DNA of 64,000 nt from CAYUCJ01 sp049282265 (GCA_049282265.1 JBAPTR010000122.1:1-64000); one strand, 5' to 3'. Counted from the stretch's first letter, positions 8,476 through 17,980 are shown. Numbers and translations: made by a program. Notes: generated by a model from the letters alone, not told the origin.

Positions 8476-9114
8476 TCAGGAGTTTGGTAATTCCTTGAGG
8501 CGCTTGATATATTCCTTCAAAGGCTGCCCGTCCGGGGCCTTGGCGGACGGGTTCAGATGGATAAGATCCTCCCACGCCCGGAGTGCGCCCTTCCGGTCGT
8601 TCAAATCGTGCAGCATTACAATACCCATATTGAACCGGGCAATTTCGTGTTCAGGATCAATCTTGACCGCTGCCTGGAATGCCTTGAGGGCTTCTCGAGG
8701 TTTTCCCGATCTGCGGTACATCACCCCGAGGTCCGTCTGCACGTCGGCATTGTTCGGTTTCAGGGCGAGGAATTTCTTGTAGGCGCGAATGGCATTCTGA
8801 TAATTGTTGGTATCGAAATAGAGATTTCCCAGGCGGAGCCAGGCGCCGGCATTGGCCGGATTGTTGCCCACTTCTTTTTCCAGGGCAAGCATTTCCCCGG
8901 CCTGATCTTCGGTGGCTGATTTTTCCTGAGTTCCCTCTTGCTGGGCTTGCTGTGGAATCAATCCGGGAACCTGGACGGCGGAACCGGATTTATAGGCGGT
9001 GTAAACCACTCCCCCAAAAAAACCGACCGCCAGGCAGATAAATGATATGAGAAGCATGGTGTTTTTCTTGACATATTCTTTACGCGTGCCCTGATCTTTC
9101 GGCTCTCTAGTCAT
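8476..9114 (-). CDS. Membrane-anchored TPR protein
   Basis: A 212-aa protein with one N-terminal transmembrane helix (about 20-42), a Gln/Glu-rich linker (about 50-80), then tetratricopeptide repeats over about 85-190: WLRLGNLYFDTNNYQNAI, a second repeat with DLGVMYRRSGKPREAL, and a third with FNMGIVML. The layout resembles CcmH/NrfG-like helper proteins, but no cytochrome c maturation gene is nearby. It starts 3 bp after the SpmAB-like gene, so the two are probably translated from one message. The TPR domain should lie in the periplasm. Confidence 0.75.
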   Translation of the reverse strand: MTREPKDQGTRKEYVKKNTMLLISFICLAVGFFGGVVYTAYKSGSAVQVPGLIPQQAQQEGTQEKSATEDQAGEMLALEKEVGNNPANAGAWLRLGNLYFDTNNYQNAIRAYKKFLALKPNNADVQTDLGVMYRRSGKPREALKAFQAAVKIDPEHEIARFNMGIVMLHDLNDRKGALRAWEDLIHLNPSAKAPDGQPLKEYIKRLKELPNS

Positions 9115-9117
9115 CTC

Positions 9118-10407
9118 TCACCTCAAAAAAAACGAGCAGGCCAGGACCGCAAACACCACACCGGCTGCATCGGCCGTTAATGCAGCGGCCAGCGTGTGGC
9201 GAATGCGGCGCACTTGCACGGCTCCAAAATAGACGGCCAGCACATAGAACGTCGTTTCCGTTGACCCTTGCAGCGTTGAAACCAGATAGCCGGTGTAACT
9301 GTCGGGTCCGATGGCCGGATCGTTGATGATGGAGGCCAGGATGCCGTATGCACCGGATCCTGAAAGGGGTCGCATCAGGGCCATGGGCAGGGCTTCGGCG
9401 GGCAGCCCGAAACGGGCCGTGGCACTGCCAAGCGTATGGACAATGGCATCCATTGCGCCGCTGGCTCGCAGCATGTCCACAGCCACCAGGATGGCCACCA
9501 GATAGGGGATGATGCGAAGGGCCACCTGGAACCCATCTTTGGCGCCCTCAATAAACACCTCGTAGACATGTATGCTTCGCATGAGCCCGAAACCCAGAAA
9601 TCCGACCATGAGGGCGGGTATGATCCACGGTGAGATGGCGGGACCATAAAGTACGGCAACGGGTAACAGGGCGACCAGTGTCCCAAGCGCGGCAAGACTG
9701 ACCCACAGAGGATATCCCTCGTAAGGGACTTCCATTGCATCTGCTTTTTCAACTCGGTCTGGACACGTCTCTTTTGGGACGGCACCTCCATCGACCCTGA
9801 TCACAGCCAGTCTCTGGTAGAGTTTGGCTGCAATAATAGCCACCGTTGTGGAACCGATTGTGGCAAAAAGGGTGGTGGGCAGGATAGCGGCCGGGCTTGA
9901 AGAACCCGCCGCCGCGCGCAGCGCTATGACACCGGTGGGCAGCAAGGTTACACTGGATGTATTGATGGCCAGGAACAGGGCCATGGCATTGGTAGCCGTG
10001 CCGTGCCGGGGGTTGAGCTTGTCAAGCTCCTGCATGGCCCGGATGCCGAAGGGTGTAGCTGCGTTTCCGAGCCCCAACAAATTGGCTGCGAGGTTCAGGA
10101 TCATGGCGCCCATGGCCGGATGATCCGCCGGCACCTCGGGGAAGAGCTTCACCATGAGTGGTCGGATCAGTCGGGCCAGGATCCTGAGCATTCCCCCGGC
10201 TTCGGCCACTTTCATCAATCCCAGGAAAAGGGCCATCACGCCCACCAGTCCGATGGCCAGTTCCACCGCTCCCCCGGCAGATTCGATCATCGCCTTGGAA
10301 AGGGCTTCCATAGGTGAAAGCGTACCCTGCACAGCGATAAAGACGATCTGGTGCCAGCCGGCAAAACAGAAGGCCGTGAGAACAATAATAACGAATATGA
10401 TGTTCAT
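9118..10407 (-). CDS. Fused SpmA-SpmB nucleoside-recognition (Gate) domain membrane protein
   Basis: A 429-aa inner-membrane protein. Residues about 1-200 match spore maturation protein A, with the NLAANLLGLGNAATPFGIRA segment and the AINTSSVTLLPTG motif of the nucleoside recognition (Gate) domain. Residues about 235-429 match SpmB (PYLVAILVAVDMLRASGA, then GSTETTFYVLAVYFGAV). In Bacillus the two are separate genes linked to spore core dehydration; fused forms occur widely in non-sporulating Gram-negatives, where the role is unclear and transport of an unknown solute is assumed. It is in an operon with the downstream TPR gene (3-bp gap). Confidence 0.85.
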   Translation of the reverse strand: MNIIFVIIVLTAFCFAGWHQIVFIAVQGTLSPMEALSKAMIESAGGAVELAIGLVGVMALFLGLMKVAEAGGMLRILARLIRPLMVKLFPEVPADHPAMGAMILNLAANLLGLGNAATPFGIRAMQELDKLNPRHGTATNAMALFLAINTSSVTLLPTGVIALRAAAGSSSPAAILPTTLFATIGSTTVAIIAAKLYQRLAVIRVDGGAVPKETCPDRVEKADAMEVPYEGYPLWVSLAALGTLVALLPVAVLYGPAISPWIIPALMVGFLGFGLMRSIHVYEVFIEGAKDGFQVALRIIPYLVAILVAVDMLRASGAMDAIVHTLGSATARFGLPAEALPMALMRPLSGSGAYGILASIINDPAIGPDSYTGYLVSTLQGSTETTFYVLAVYFGAVQVRRIRHTLAAALTADAAGVVFAVLACSFFLR

Positions 10408-10514
10408 GGGGTTTCTTCCATTGGGTAATGGTCCTCATCACTTTTATGCCCGATAGGCATTTCAGGTCTTTTCAGCCCCATCCTGTTGTATAGTGAAACC
10501 GATACCGTTCAGAG

Positions 10515-12092
10515 TCAAGGCTTCTTTGAACCGGGTTTGAGCATGGACATCAATGTCCTCAACTCATGGGCCCCCAGGACTCGAGCCATCAACAGATAGG
10601 TGCCGGCTCCCAGCAGGACGAGCCCTGTCAAACTCGAGACGTTGTGCCAAAGGCCCAATGAGGGAGCAAAGGTCAGCCACCATTCCTCGGCGTAGAACAC
10701 GACTCCCGCCATGATCAACGACGCCAAGACACCCCTTGCAGCAGACACTATTATCGGTCTGACGGCGAGGTTCGGAAGCCGTTTGACGAGGAGAAAGGCG
10801 AGGAGGCCGAACTGGACGCTTGAGGCAATAGAGAGAGCAAGGGCAAGGCCGCCGTGCCTCAAGGGTCCCATCAGGGCCAGGCTCACTCCCACATTAACCA
10901 CCAGGGCCACGGTGGCCACCTTAACGGGGGTCTTCGTATCCTGAAGGGCATAAAAGCCGGATACCAGGATCCTGATGCCGGAAAACGCCCAGAGTCCAAG
11001 CGTGTAATAGAAAAGTGCCTGGCAGGTCATCAGCATGGACTGATGAGTGAAGGCTCCCCTTTGGAAAAGGACGTAGACGATGGGCTTTCCGAGGACAATA
11101 AGCCCTGTCATCGCAGGCAGCGTGATGAAAAAAACCAGGCCGAGGGCATGCGCGAGCGTCTCGTTAAACTCATGAAGGTCTCTCCGGGCAGCATGACCGG
11201 AGAGGGAAGGCAAGGCCGCTGTGCTGATGGCGATGGCAAAGACCCCCAGTGGAAACTGGACCACCCGGTCCGCGTAGTAGAGCCAGGAGACACTCCCCTC
11301 GGGCAGAAACGTGGCGAGAAGGGTTCCCATAAACTGGTTGAACTGGTATACGGCCGATCCGAAGACCGCCGGGAGCATGAGTCGTCCGATCCGATTCACC
11401 GCCGGATGACCGGGAAACCAGTAAGGAGTCAATCTCATCCCCGATTTAATAACCACAGGGATCTGGAGCGCCACCTGCAGCACCCCTCCGATCAAAACCC
11501 CGATGGCCACGCCTACAATGGGTTCTCTCAGGTGGGGGGAGATGAGAAAGGCCCCGCCGATAATACCGACGTTCAGAAAGATCGGTGCTGCCGCCGGCGC
11601 GGCAAAGTGTTTCAGGGAATTCAACACTCCCATGAAAAAGGCGACCAGGCTGATAAGAAAGATATAGGGAAAGGTGATCCGGGTAAGCCATACCGTGAGG
11701 TCGTACTTCATACCCGCGCCCCCGAATCCGAAGGCCTGGATTCTCACGATCCACGGGGCCAGGACAATGCCGAGCAGGGTCACAACGACGAGCGCAAGGG
11801 AAAGGAGGGTCAGGACAGCCCGCGCCATTTCAAAAGCCTCTCTTTTGCCCTTGCGGGTCAGATATTCCATGAACACGGGAATAAAGGCGATGGTCAAAGA
11901 CCCTTCGGCAAAGAGACGCCGGAGCAGATTGGGGATCCTGAACGCCACAAAAAATGCGTCCGCCGCCATTCCCGACCCAAAAAGCCCCGCCACAACCATG
12001 TCACGGACCAGACCCAGAATACGGCTCAGGAAGGTAAAAAAACCGACAACGCCTGCGGCCTTGGCTACTTTGGTCCCTTCAGATGGATTCAT
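10515..12092 (-). CDS. murJ: Lipid II flippase MurJ
   Basis: A polytopic MATE-like/MviN protein of 525 aa that flips the peptidoglycan precursor lipid II across the inner membrane. Visible hallmarks are FFTFLSRILGLVRD near the N-terminus, LRRLFAEGSLTIAFIPVF in helix 2, and about 14 hydrophobic helices. ATG 12092 is preferred because it is an ATG four codons inside a frame that opens at TTG 12104; neither has a strong ribosome site. It is transcribed away from rpsT, with 81 bp between the two start codons that must hold both promoters. Confidence 0.92.
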   Translation of the reverse strand: MNPSEGTKVAKAAGVVGFFTFLSRILGLVRDMVVAGLFGSGMAADAFFVAFRIPNLLRRLFAEGSLTIAFIPVFMEYLTRKGKREAFEMARAVLTLLSLALVVVTLLGIVLAPWIVRIQAFGFGGAGMKYDLTVWLTRITFPYIFLISLVAFFMGVLNSLKHFAAPAAAPIFLNVGIIGGAFLISPHLREPIVGVAIGVLIGGVLQVALQIPVVIKSGMRLTPYWFPGHPAVNRIGRLMLPAVFGSAVYQFNQFMGTLLATFLPEGSVSWLYYADRVVQFPLGVFAIAISTAALPSLSGHAARRDLHEFNETLAHALGLVFFITLPAMTGLIVLGKPIVYVLFQRGAFTHQSMLMTCQALFYYTLGLWAFSGIRILVSGFYALQDTKTPVKVATVALVVNVGVSLALMGPLRHGGLALALSIASSVQFGLLAFLLVKRLPNLAVRPIIVSAARGVLASLIMAGVVFYAEEWWLTFAPSLGLWHNVSSLTGLVLLGAGTYLLMARVLGAHELRTLMSMLKPGSKKP

Positions 12093-12113
12093 TGGACTAT
12101 CCAAACAAAAGTC

Positions 12114-12141
12114 TTGACAGATTCTTTAAAAGTTGTTTAAT
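12114..12141 (+). promoter_or_regulatory. Candidate sigma-70 promoter of rpsT
   Basis: TTGACA at 12114-12119 and TTTAAT at 12136-12141 with a 16-bp spacer, followed 33 bp later by the rpsT start. A perfect 8-bp inverted repeat TTGTTTAA (12133-12140) / TTAAACAA (12149-12156) overlaps the -10 box and start region; it could be an operator or form a small 5' leader hairpin. Confidence 0.65.
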
Positions 12142-12173
12142 TACTTTTTTAAACAATTTTCGGAGGTTCAGCG

Positions 12174-12440
12174 TTGGCAAACCATAAATCGGCCCTCAAG
12201 AGGGCCAAACAGGGCGAAATCAAAAGACTCAGAAACAAGGGCTACAAAACAAGAGTCAAGAATGTTTTCAAGAGCGTTGAGAGTGCTGTGGCCCAAAATT
12301 CCCCTGAAGAGGCCAAAGCCGGTTTTACAGGTGCGGTCTCTCTCATTCAAAAAACCGCGTCCAAGGGGATCATGCACAAGAACAAAGCGGCCCGAAAGAT
12401 CTCCCGCCTTGCCCGCAAGGTTAATCAGCTAGAGGCATAA
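12174..12440 (+). CDS. rpsT: 30S ribosomal protein S20
   Basis: An 88-aa basic protein that binds 16S rRNA in the small subunit. ANHKSALKRAKQ at the N-terminus and the KGIMHKNKAARKISRLA segment are diagnostic for S20. The start is TTG at 12174, 7 bases after CGGAGG; UUG initiation is also known for E. coli rpsT, where it takes part in autoregulation, so it is probably genuine rather than an annotation error. The 3' end overlaps the convergent holA end by 12 bp. It is a single-gene unit with its own promoter. Confidence 0.95.
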   Translation: MANHKSALKRAKQGEIKRLRNKGYKTRVKNVFKSVESAVAQNSPEEAKAGFTGAVSLIQKTASKGIMHKNKAARKISRLARKVNQLEA

Positions 12441-13430
12441 AGCGATCACCAGGTTTTCAAGGACACTCCGCTCAGCTGCCCCTCTTTTCAACAGGCCGTC
12501 CGCCCTGTAAAGGTGCGCCACGGCGGCTTCGAGTTCTTCATAACGCCATCGGCCCGCCTGGTCGCTTAGTTTTTTGCCCAGGAAACCGGGAAGGCCGAGT
12601 TTCCCCGGTACATCCCTGACCGTCCCCCCTTCTTCGAAGACCTTTTTGGTCAGGCTGATCAATTTGATCTGTCTGTTGATCATCCCCAAAATTCTTAGTG
12701 GGCCGCCTCTGTCTTCCTCTTCCAGGAAGCGTTGCAGCGCGACGAGGGCTTTCTCAACACGTTTGAAAGACAGTTCGTCCATCAATTCGAAGACCGTATA
12801 GACCCGGCTGAAAATAGCCGAATCCTTTACTTCCGTCATGCCCACGTGGCCCTTTCCATGACGCAGGGAAAGCTTTTCCAGTTCCGTGTAAAGGTCCTGC
12901 AGGCGGTTACCAACCATCTGCACAAGAAATGCACAGGCTTCCCCATCCAAATCAATGCCCAGATCGCCTCCGACCCGTTTCAGCCATGGGATAATCTGCC
13001 TGTCGTTCAGCCTGTTGAAAGCCACACACCCGCCCATTGTCCTCAGCTTTTTGTAGAACTTTCTCTTGAAATCCGTTTTTGTGGAGACAAATATGAGACA
13101 CGTGGTGGGTGAGGGGTTTTCAAGGTAGGGGAGAAAAGACTCAAGGGCGGTAGGGAAAAACCCTTCCGTTCTGCGAACAATGATCAGCCGGCAGGGAGAC
13201 ATGAACGGCAGCGATCTTGCAGAATCCATTATCCCCGAGCTTTCCGTTTCGCCTCCATAGAATATCTGCACATTCAGATCCCGGGCCGTCTCCGGCACAA
13301 AGGTTTCGCGAAATCGTGAAAGCAGTCTTTCGAGCATGAATTGGTTGGGACCGTGGAAGAGATAAACAGGAAGGAAGTTCCCCTTTTTCAATTGCTGCAG
13401 GACGGCATCAGGCTGGAGGTCCCCTGCCAT
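12429..13430 (-). CDS. holA: DNA polymerase III subunit delta
   Basis: A 333-aa clamp-loader subunit that opens the beta clamp. The N-terminal AAA+-like fold begins at GNFLPVYLFHGPNQFMLERLL (about 17-37), followed by the typical SLPFMSPCRLIIVRR element and a helical C-terminal collar with AVAHLYRADGLLKRG. The length fits the family. Its ATG shares a base with the lptE stop (TAATG), indicating translational coupling, as is common for lptE-holA after leuS. The end overlaps convergent rpsT. Confidence 0.9.
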   Translation of the reverse strand: MAGDLQPDAVLQQLKKGNFLPVYLFHGPNQFMLERLLSRFRETFVPETARDLNVQIFYGGETESSGIMDSARSLPFMSPCRLIIVRRTEGFFPTALESFLPYLENPSPTTCLIFVSTKTDFKRKFYKKLRTMGGCVAFNRLNDRQIIPWLKRVGGDLGIDLDGEACAFLVQMVGNRLQDLYTELEKLSLRHGKGHVGMTEVKDSAIFSRVYTVFELMDELSFKRVEKALVALQRFLEEEDRGGPLRILGMINRQIKLISLTKKVFEEGGTVRDVPGKLGLPGFLGKKLSDQAGRWRYEELEAAVAHLYRADGLLKRGAAERSVLENLVIALCL

Positions 13431-14050
13431 TAGAATCTTTCCATGGTCATGGCAAAAAGCCGATTGGCAATATTCAGGGCCATGCTTTTAACGGCCACCT
13501 GCCGGTTGTATCTCGTCTCAAGGGGGTCTTCACTCACGGCAAAATCCGCCTGTTCCCTCATGCCCTTCTCCTGCCAGAGGACGGTACCGGATTTCCCGTC
13601 TATCAAACGGGCATCCACCTTGACCCACATACGCCGCTTATTCGTCACCTCGTAGTTTATTGTTTGGCCCTGGATGGTGTTCTGGGTGATACCATAGCCG
13701 ATGGCCTTGGTGTTGATTCGGGTGACGCTCGTCAGAAGAATCGCATCAGCCCTGTCCCTGGAGACCAGCTCAAGGCTGGAATGGGAAATAAACTCTTCAC
13801 GAATGACCCGCGTGAATTCTCCCTCAAACCCCAAAGTGGAGGCAGGGCTCTTGACCAGTGGAATGGCGATGCTCTGAATTTTAAGCCCAAAGGGTTTTCC
13901 GCCTTGACGAAGATGGTAGCCGCAGCCCCCAACCAGCGCAATGAAAAGGAGCAGCAAAATCGAACCAACGAGGCCGTTGTTCAGATAGCTTTTTTGCCTT
14001 TTGAGCCCTTTCTTTTGGGCCCCCGGAACGCTTTTGAATATGAATGACAC
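13430..14050 (-). CDS. lptE: LPS-assembly lipoprotein LptE
   Basis: Outer-membrane lipoprotein that plugs LptD for lipopolysaccharide insertion. From GTG 14050 the protein has 206 aa: a basic N-terminus, a hydrophobic core and the lipobox LVGGC followed by GYHLR, the usual start of mature LptE. The body carries IAIPLVKSPASTLGFEGEFT and DAILLTSVTRI, typical of the family. GTG 14050 is chosen over TTG 14068 because GAGGGAG sits 5 bases before it; TTG 14068 would overlap the leuS stop by 4 bases. It is in the leuS-lptE-holA operon. Confidence 0.85.
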   Translation of the reverse strand: MSFIFKSVPGAQKKGLKRQKSYLNNGLVGSILLLLFIALVGGCGYHLRQGGKPFGLKIQSIAIPLVKSPASTLGFEGEFTRVIREEFISHSSLELVSRDRADAILLTSVTRINTKAIGYGITQNTIQGQTINYEVTNKRRMWVKVDARLIDGKSGTVLWQEKGMREQADFAVSEDPLETRYNRQVAVKSMALNIANRLFAMTMERF

Positions 14051-14064
14051 GGTCTCTCCCTCTT

Positions 14065-16644
14065 TCAAACAACCACATTCACCAGTTTGTTTCTGACAAC
14101 GATGACCCGTTTGACAGGTCTTCCATCCATGAACCGCTGGACCCTCTCATCGGCCAGGGCCATCTTTTCCAGTTCCGGATCTTCCAGGGTGACGGGGACT
14201 TCAATTCTGCTCCTCACCTTCCCATTCACCTGCAGGACAACTTCCCGGCTCTCAACCTTCAGGGCGTCTTCAATGAAATCGGGCCAGGGGGTTTCCAGGA
14301 TGCTCTCATCGTGGCCCAGTCGTTGCCACAACTCTTCGGTTATGTGGGGAACAATTGGGGAGAGGAGGACAACCACGGATTCGATGGCCTCCTTCGCCAC
14401 CGACCAGGCGAGCCCATCCATGCCTTTCTGCAGGGTGCCAAGGAACTGATACAGTTCGTTGACCAGTTCCATGACCGCGGAGATGGCCGTATTGAAATGA
14501 AAACGATCTTCTATGTCGTTGGTTACTTTCCTGATGGTCTGGTGCGTTTTCCTGTGGATGGCTCTCAGATCCTCCGCCAGTTTATGTCCTTCCCCGAGAT
14601 CTTCGGCCATTTGGATCTCTTCCAAATGATCCACGATAAGGCGCCAGACGCGATTCAAAAACCTGTAGGCCCCTTCCACGCCCTGATCGCTCCACTCCAG
14701 ATCTTTTTCAGGCGGTGAAGCAAAAAGGCAAAACATACGCACGGTATCCGCCCCATACCCATCAATCAGGGGCTGGGGATCCACCACGTTTTTCTTGGAT
14801 TTGGACATCTTGACCGTTTTTCCCGTGACGATTTGGGCGTCACACCGTTTGCACCGCCCCTCCCGGACCTCATAAGGATAGAGAAACCCGTGTTCAGGGC
14901 ATTCCTGGGTTTCCTTGCACACCATGCCCTGGGTCAACAGGTTAGAAAAGGGCTCCGCAATCCTCAAATAACCCATGTCTCTCAGGACACGCGTGTAAAA
15001 GCGGGAATATAGAAGATGCAGGATGGCGTGCTCGATCCCGCCGATGTACTGATCCACAGGCATCCAGTAGTCAACGCGCTTCCCGTCGAGCGGTCCTTTC
15101 GAATAGTCCGGACAGGCATACCTGTCAAAATACCAGGATGACTCAACAAAGGTGTCCATGGTGTCCGTTTCTCTTCTCGCTTCGCCGCCGCACTTTGGAC
15201 ATTCGGTGCGGTAGAAGGAGGCTGCAAACGGCAGGGGAGAACCGCCGTTCGGACGCATATCCAGATCCAGGGGCAAGATTACCGGGAGGTCCTTTTCCGG
15301 GACGGGGACGGTGCCGCACGCGTCACAATAGACTATCGGGATAGGGGCACCCCAGTAGCGCTGCCTCGATATCCCCCAGTCTCTGAGCCTGTAATTGACG
15401 GTCTTGTGTCCCATGCCCTCCGATTCAAGATATTCGGCGATCCGGTCGAGGGCATCGAGGTTCCCCTGGCCGTCAAAAGGGCCACTGTTCACCAGGACGC
15501 CTTCTTCCGTATAGGCCTCCGACATGTCCTCTTCCCTCAGATCCTCATCCGGGGGCATGATCACTACTCTCAGCGGAAGATCGTATTTCCTGGCAAACTC
15601 GAAATCACGCTGATCGTGCGTGGGGACGGCCATGATGGCACCCGTTCCATATTCGGCAAGGACAAAGTTGGCTACATAAATAGGAATCTGTTCTCTGGTC
15701 GCCGGATTCAGGCAATAGCGTCCGGAAAAAACGCCCTCCTTGGCCGTAAAGTCTGCCGTGCGCATATAGCTGTCCATTTTCAGGGTCTTATCTATGAAAG
15801 CCAGGACATCCGCTTCCTGGGGGAGACCTTTCACCATTTCCTTCACCATGGGATGTTCGGGTGCAAAGCAGAGAAAAGTGGCACCGTAAAGGGTGTCCTG
15901 ACGGGTCGTGAAAGCCTCGATGACCTCATCCGAACCCACCAGCGGGAACCGGATGATGGCTCCGAAACTCTTGCCGATCCAGTTTCGCTGCATGGTCAGC
16001 ACCCTCTCAGGCCATCCGACAAGCCTGTCGCAATATTCCAGAATTTCCTCGGCGTAGTCGGTGATTTTCAAAAACCAACTGTCCATTTCCTTGATGCTTA
16101 CTTCCTGGTCCGTATGGCGCCAGCAGCAGCCGTTTTCCACCTGTTCATTGGCCAGGACGCTCTGGCACCTCTCGCACCAGTTGACATGGGTCCGCTTTTT
16201 GTATGCCAGTCCTTTCTCGTACATCCGCAGAAAAACCAGCTGCTCCCACCTGTAGTACTCCGGGTCGCATGTGGCCAGTTCCCGATCCCAATCATAACTG
16301 AATCCCATTCTCCGGAGTTGGGCTTTCATGGCCTCTATGTTCTCATAAGTCCACTTGGCAGGGTGGGTCTTGTTCTCAATGGCCGCATTTTCCGCCGGCA
16401 TCCCGAAGGCATCCCATCCCATGGGATGCAACACATTCCTGCCCAGCATCCTCTTGTATCTGGCCACCACGTCGCCAATAGTATAGTTACGTACATGCCC
16501 CATGTGGATTTTTCCGGAGGGATAGGGGAACATTTCCAGGAGGTAATATTTTTCTTTGTCCGGATCTTCAGATACCTTGAAAACCCCCTCGTCTTCCCAG
16601 TACTTCTGCCATTTCAATTCCAATTGCTGAGGTTGATATTTCAT
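14065..16644 (-). CDS. leuS: Leucyl-tRNA synthetase
   Basis: A class I aminoacyl-tRNA synthetase of 859 aa, full length. HMGH is at residues 47-50 in the ATP site, KMSKS near residue 612, and a CP1 editing domain with TRQDTLYGATF (about 255-265) lies between. Zinc-type CxxC pairs appear near CERCQ and CDAC/CPKC. It lies upstream of lptE (overlapping the longest lptE frame) and about 98 bp downstream of the M17-like gene. The AT-rich leader 16645-16742 could hold a promoter, but no clear hexamer pair with good spacing was found. Confidence 0.97.
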   Translation of the reverse strand: MKYQPQQLELKWQKYWEDEGVFKVSEDPDKEKYYLLEMFPYPSGKIHMGHVRNYTIGDVVARYKRMLGRNVLHPMGWDAFGMPAENAAIENKTHPAKWTYENIEAMKAQLRRMGFSYDWDRELATCDPEYYRWEQLVFLRMYEKGLAYKKRTHVNWCERCQSVLANEQVENGCCWRHTDQEVSIKEMDSWFLKITDYAEEILEYCDRLVGWPERVLTMQRNWIGKSFGAIIRFPLVGSDEVIEAFTTRQDTLYGATFLCFAPEHPMVKEMVKGLPQEADVLAFIDKTLKMDSYMRTADFTAKEGVFSGRYCLNPATREQIPIYVANFVLAEYGTGAIMAVPTHDQRDFEFARKYDLPLRVVIMPPDEDLREEDMSEAYTEEGVLVNSGPFDGQGNLDALDRIAEYLESEGMGHKTVNYRLRDWGISRQRYWGAPIPIVYCDACGTVPVPEKDLPVILPLDLDMRPNGGSPLPFAASFYRTECPKCGGEARRETDTMDTFVESSWYFDRYACPDYSKGPLDGKRVDYWMPVDQYIGGIEHAILHLLYSRFYTRVLRDMGYLRIAEPFSNLLTQGMVCKETQECPEHGFLYPYEVREGRCKRCDAQIVTGKTVKMSKSKKNVVDPQPLIDGYGADTVRMFCLFASPPEKDLEWSDQGVEGAYRFLNRVWRLIVDHLEEIQMAEDLGEGHKLAEDLRAIHRKTHQTIRKVTNDIEDRFHFNTAISAVMELVNELYQFLGTLQKGMDGLAWSVAKEAIESVVVLLSPIVPHITEELWQRLGHDESILETPWPDFIEDALKVESREVVLQVNGKVRSRIEVPVTLEDPELEKMALADERVQRFMDGRPVKRVIVVRNKLVNVVV

Positions 16645-16742
16645 GGTCTATAAATCCTTCCCATTCAAATGTATTAGATAAAGAATCGAAGTAAAACGAA
16701 ACCTTGCCATATCATTAGATTTCAATAAGTTAATCTATTTTC

Positions 16743-17363
16743 CTAACCCAGTTTCGAGCGTCGAGTATCAGAGACCCGCTCGTGCTCCTCCCCCATAACA
16801 ACGACGGAGCAATTGTAGCGGGAGCTGAATTTTTTTCTCAAAAATGCGGCAGTTTTTTCCAGATCTATGGGTGATCCGTGGGGCATCGAAAAGACAACCT
16901 TGAGAAACGAATCCTGCGCGTTGTCGCCCTCTTTTTCCAGATAGGCGTTCAGAAGTGTTTCACAGGCACCCCTGAAGAGGACATCTAATTTTTTCCCTGA
17001 TTCTCCCGGACAAGGAATCCATACGCCCAGATCATGACACTTGAGCAGGGCCAGGGCATTCCCAAGTTCCGCCACGTGGCCCACAAAGGACTCTGGAGAA
17101 CAATCCGCCCGGGGGCCGAGCCCTCTAAGGACGATTTTATCTGATCTGATCTTCTTTTCCGACGCGAGGAGGAGTGTGCTCCCTTCAGAACCCATCCAGA
17201 ACCCCCCCTCGCTGAGGAAGCTCAGATAGCCGCCCGTTTTGGTATCGAGAGCATAAATAGGTCCCTGTGATTCGAATGGTTCCTCAAAGACCAGTGCCGC
17301 AACAACCTCGCACCACAGTTCCTCAAGGGGAACGTTTACAAAACGCAAATCCAATTTCATCAC
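16743..17363 (-). CDS. Protein resembling a stand-alone M17 aminopeptidase N-terminal domain
   Basis: A 206-aa protein without signal peptide. The segment SDKIVLRGLGPRADCSPESF, followed by a helix and LLKCHDLGVWIPC, resembles the macro-like N-terminal domain of leucyl aminopeptidases (family M17), but the catalytic C-terminal domain with its metal ligands is absent. Such free domains are seen in some deltaproteobacteria without a known role. It lies between nusB (97 bp upstream) and leuS on the same strand. The assignment rests on a motif read by eye and may be wrong. Confidence 0.45.
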   Translation of the reverse strand: MMKLDLRFVNVPLEELWCEVVAALVFEEPFESQGPIYALDTKTGGYLSFLSEGGFWMGSEGSTLLLASEKKIRSDKIVLRGLGPRADCSPESFVGHVAELGNALALLKCHDLGVWIPCPGESGKKLDVLFRGACETLLNAYLEKEGDNAQDSFLKVVFSMPHGSPIDLEKTAAFLRKKFSSRYNCSVVVMGEEHERVSDTRRSKLG

Positions 17364-17460
17364 TGCATCACCGCAGACTCAGTCCCGCAGGCAGAAAAAA
17401 CGCATTGATCGTTACGGCAAACACGCATTGTCATGGGAAAATGTTCGACTTTCTCATACG

Positions 17461-17937
17461 TTATGGCGTAGCGGCTGTCTGTTTCAAACCTTTATAGATG
17501 TTGTCCAAGAGGCCATTTATGAAGCCGGCGGAATCGGTATTGCCGAATTGTTTCCCAAGCTCGACTGCCTCGTCAATAGATACTTTGGGGGGAATGTCGT
17601 CACAGAACAGGATTTCAAAGACGGCTGTACGCAAAATGGAGCGATCGATTCTCGAAATCCTTTCGAGACGCCAGTTTCTGGAGCTTCCCCTGATCAATTG
17701 ATCGATCTCAGGCCTTTTTTCACAAACTCCGAGGACGAGATCCCGCGCAAAAGGAATCGACGTCTTCTTACCGAGAAAGTTCTCACAGACCCGATCGAAG
17801 ACGATTCCGGAATCATCCCGGTCGAATTCCATGGAAAAAAGGACCTGTACGGCCAGTTCCCGCGCTTTTCTACGACTACCCATACCTTGGTGTTCAGCCC
17901 AGTTAGGCCAACTCAGTTCCCCATATCCGTTCGCCAT
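17461..17937 (-). CDS. nusB: Transcription antitermination factor NusB
   Basis: A small all-helical RNA-binding protein that, with S10, loads on boxA of rRNA leaders. The N-terminal RRKARELAVQVLFSMEF and the C-terminal ISRIDRSILRTAVFEILF then IPPKVSIDEAVELGKQFG stretch are diagnostic. ATG 17937 (158 aa) is kept because AAGGAAGG precedes it; an internal ATG at 17883 starts directly at MGSRRKAREL and gives 140 aa, closer to many homologues. It follows ribH by 43 bp, the widespread ribH-nusB order. Confidence 0.95.
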   Translation of the reverse strand: MANGYGELSWPNWAEHQGMGSRRKARELAVQVLFSMEFDRDDSGIVFDRVCENFLGKKTSIPFARDLVLGVCEKRPEIDQLIRGSSRNWRLERISRIDRSILRTAVFEILFCDDIPPKVSIDEAVELGKQFGNTDSAGFINGLLDNIYKGLKQTAATP

Positions 17938-17980
17938 CGTCCTTCCTTTGAATCGAGGAGACGATAAGTCAATCGGATGA

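Noticed and set aside
10854..12140. Plus-strand 428-codon frame opposite murJ
   Set aside because: Gly/His/Arg/Asp-rich translation antisense to a clearly real membrane protein; shadow of its codon bias.
15406..16653. Plus-strand 415-codon frame opposite leuS
   Set aside because: Antisense to a well-supported synthetase; no motif or ribosome site.
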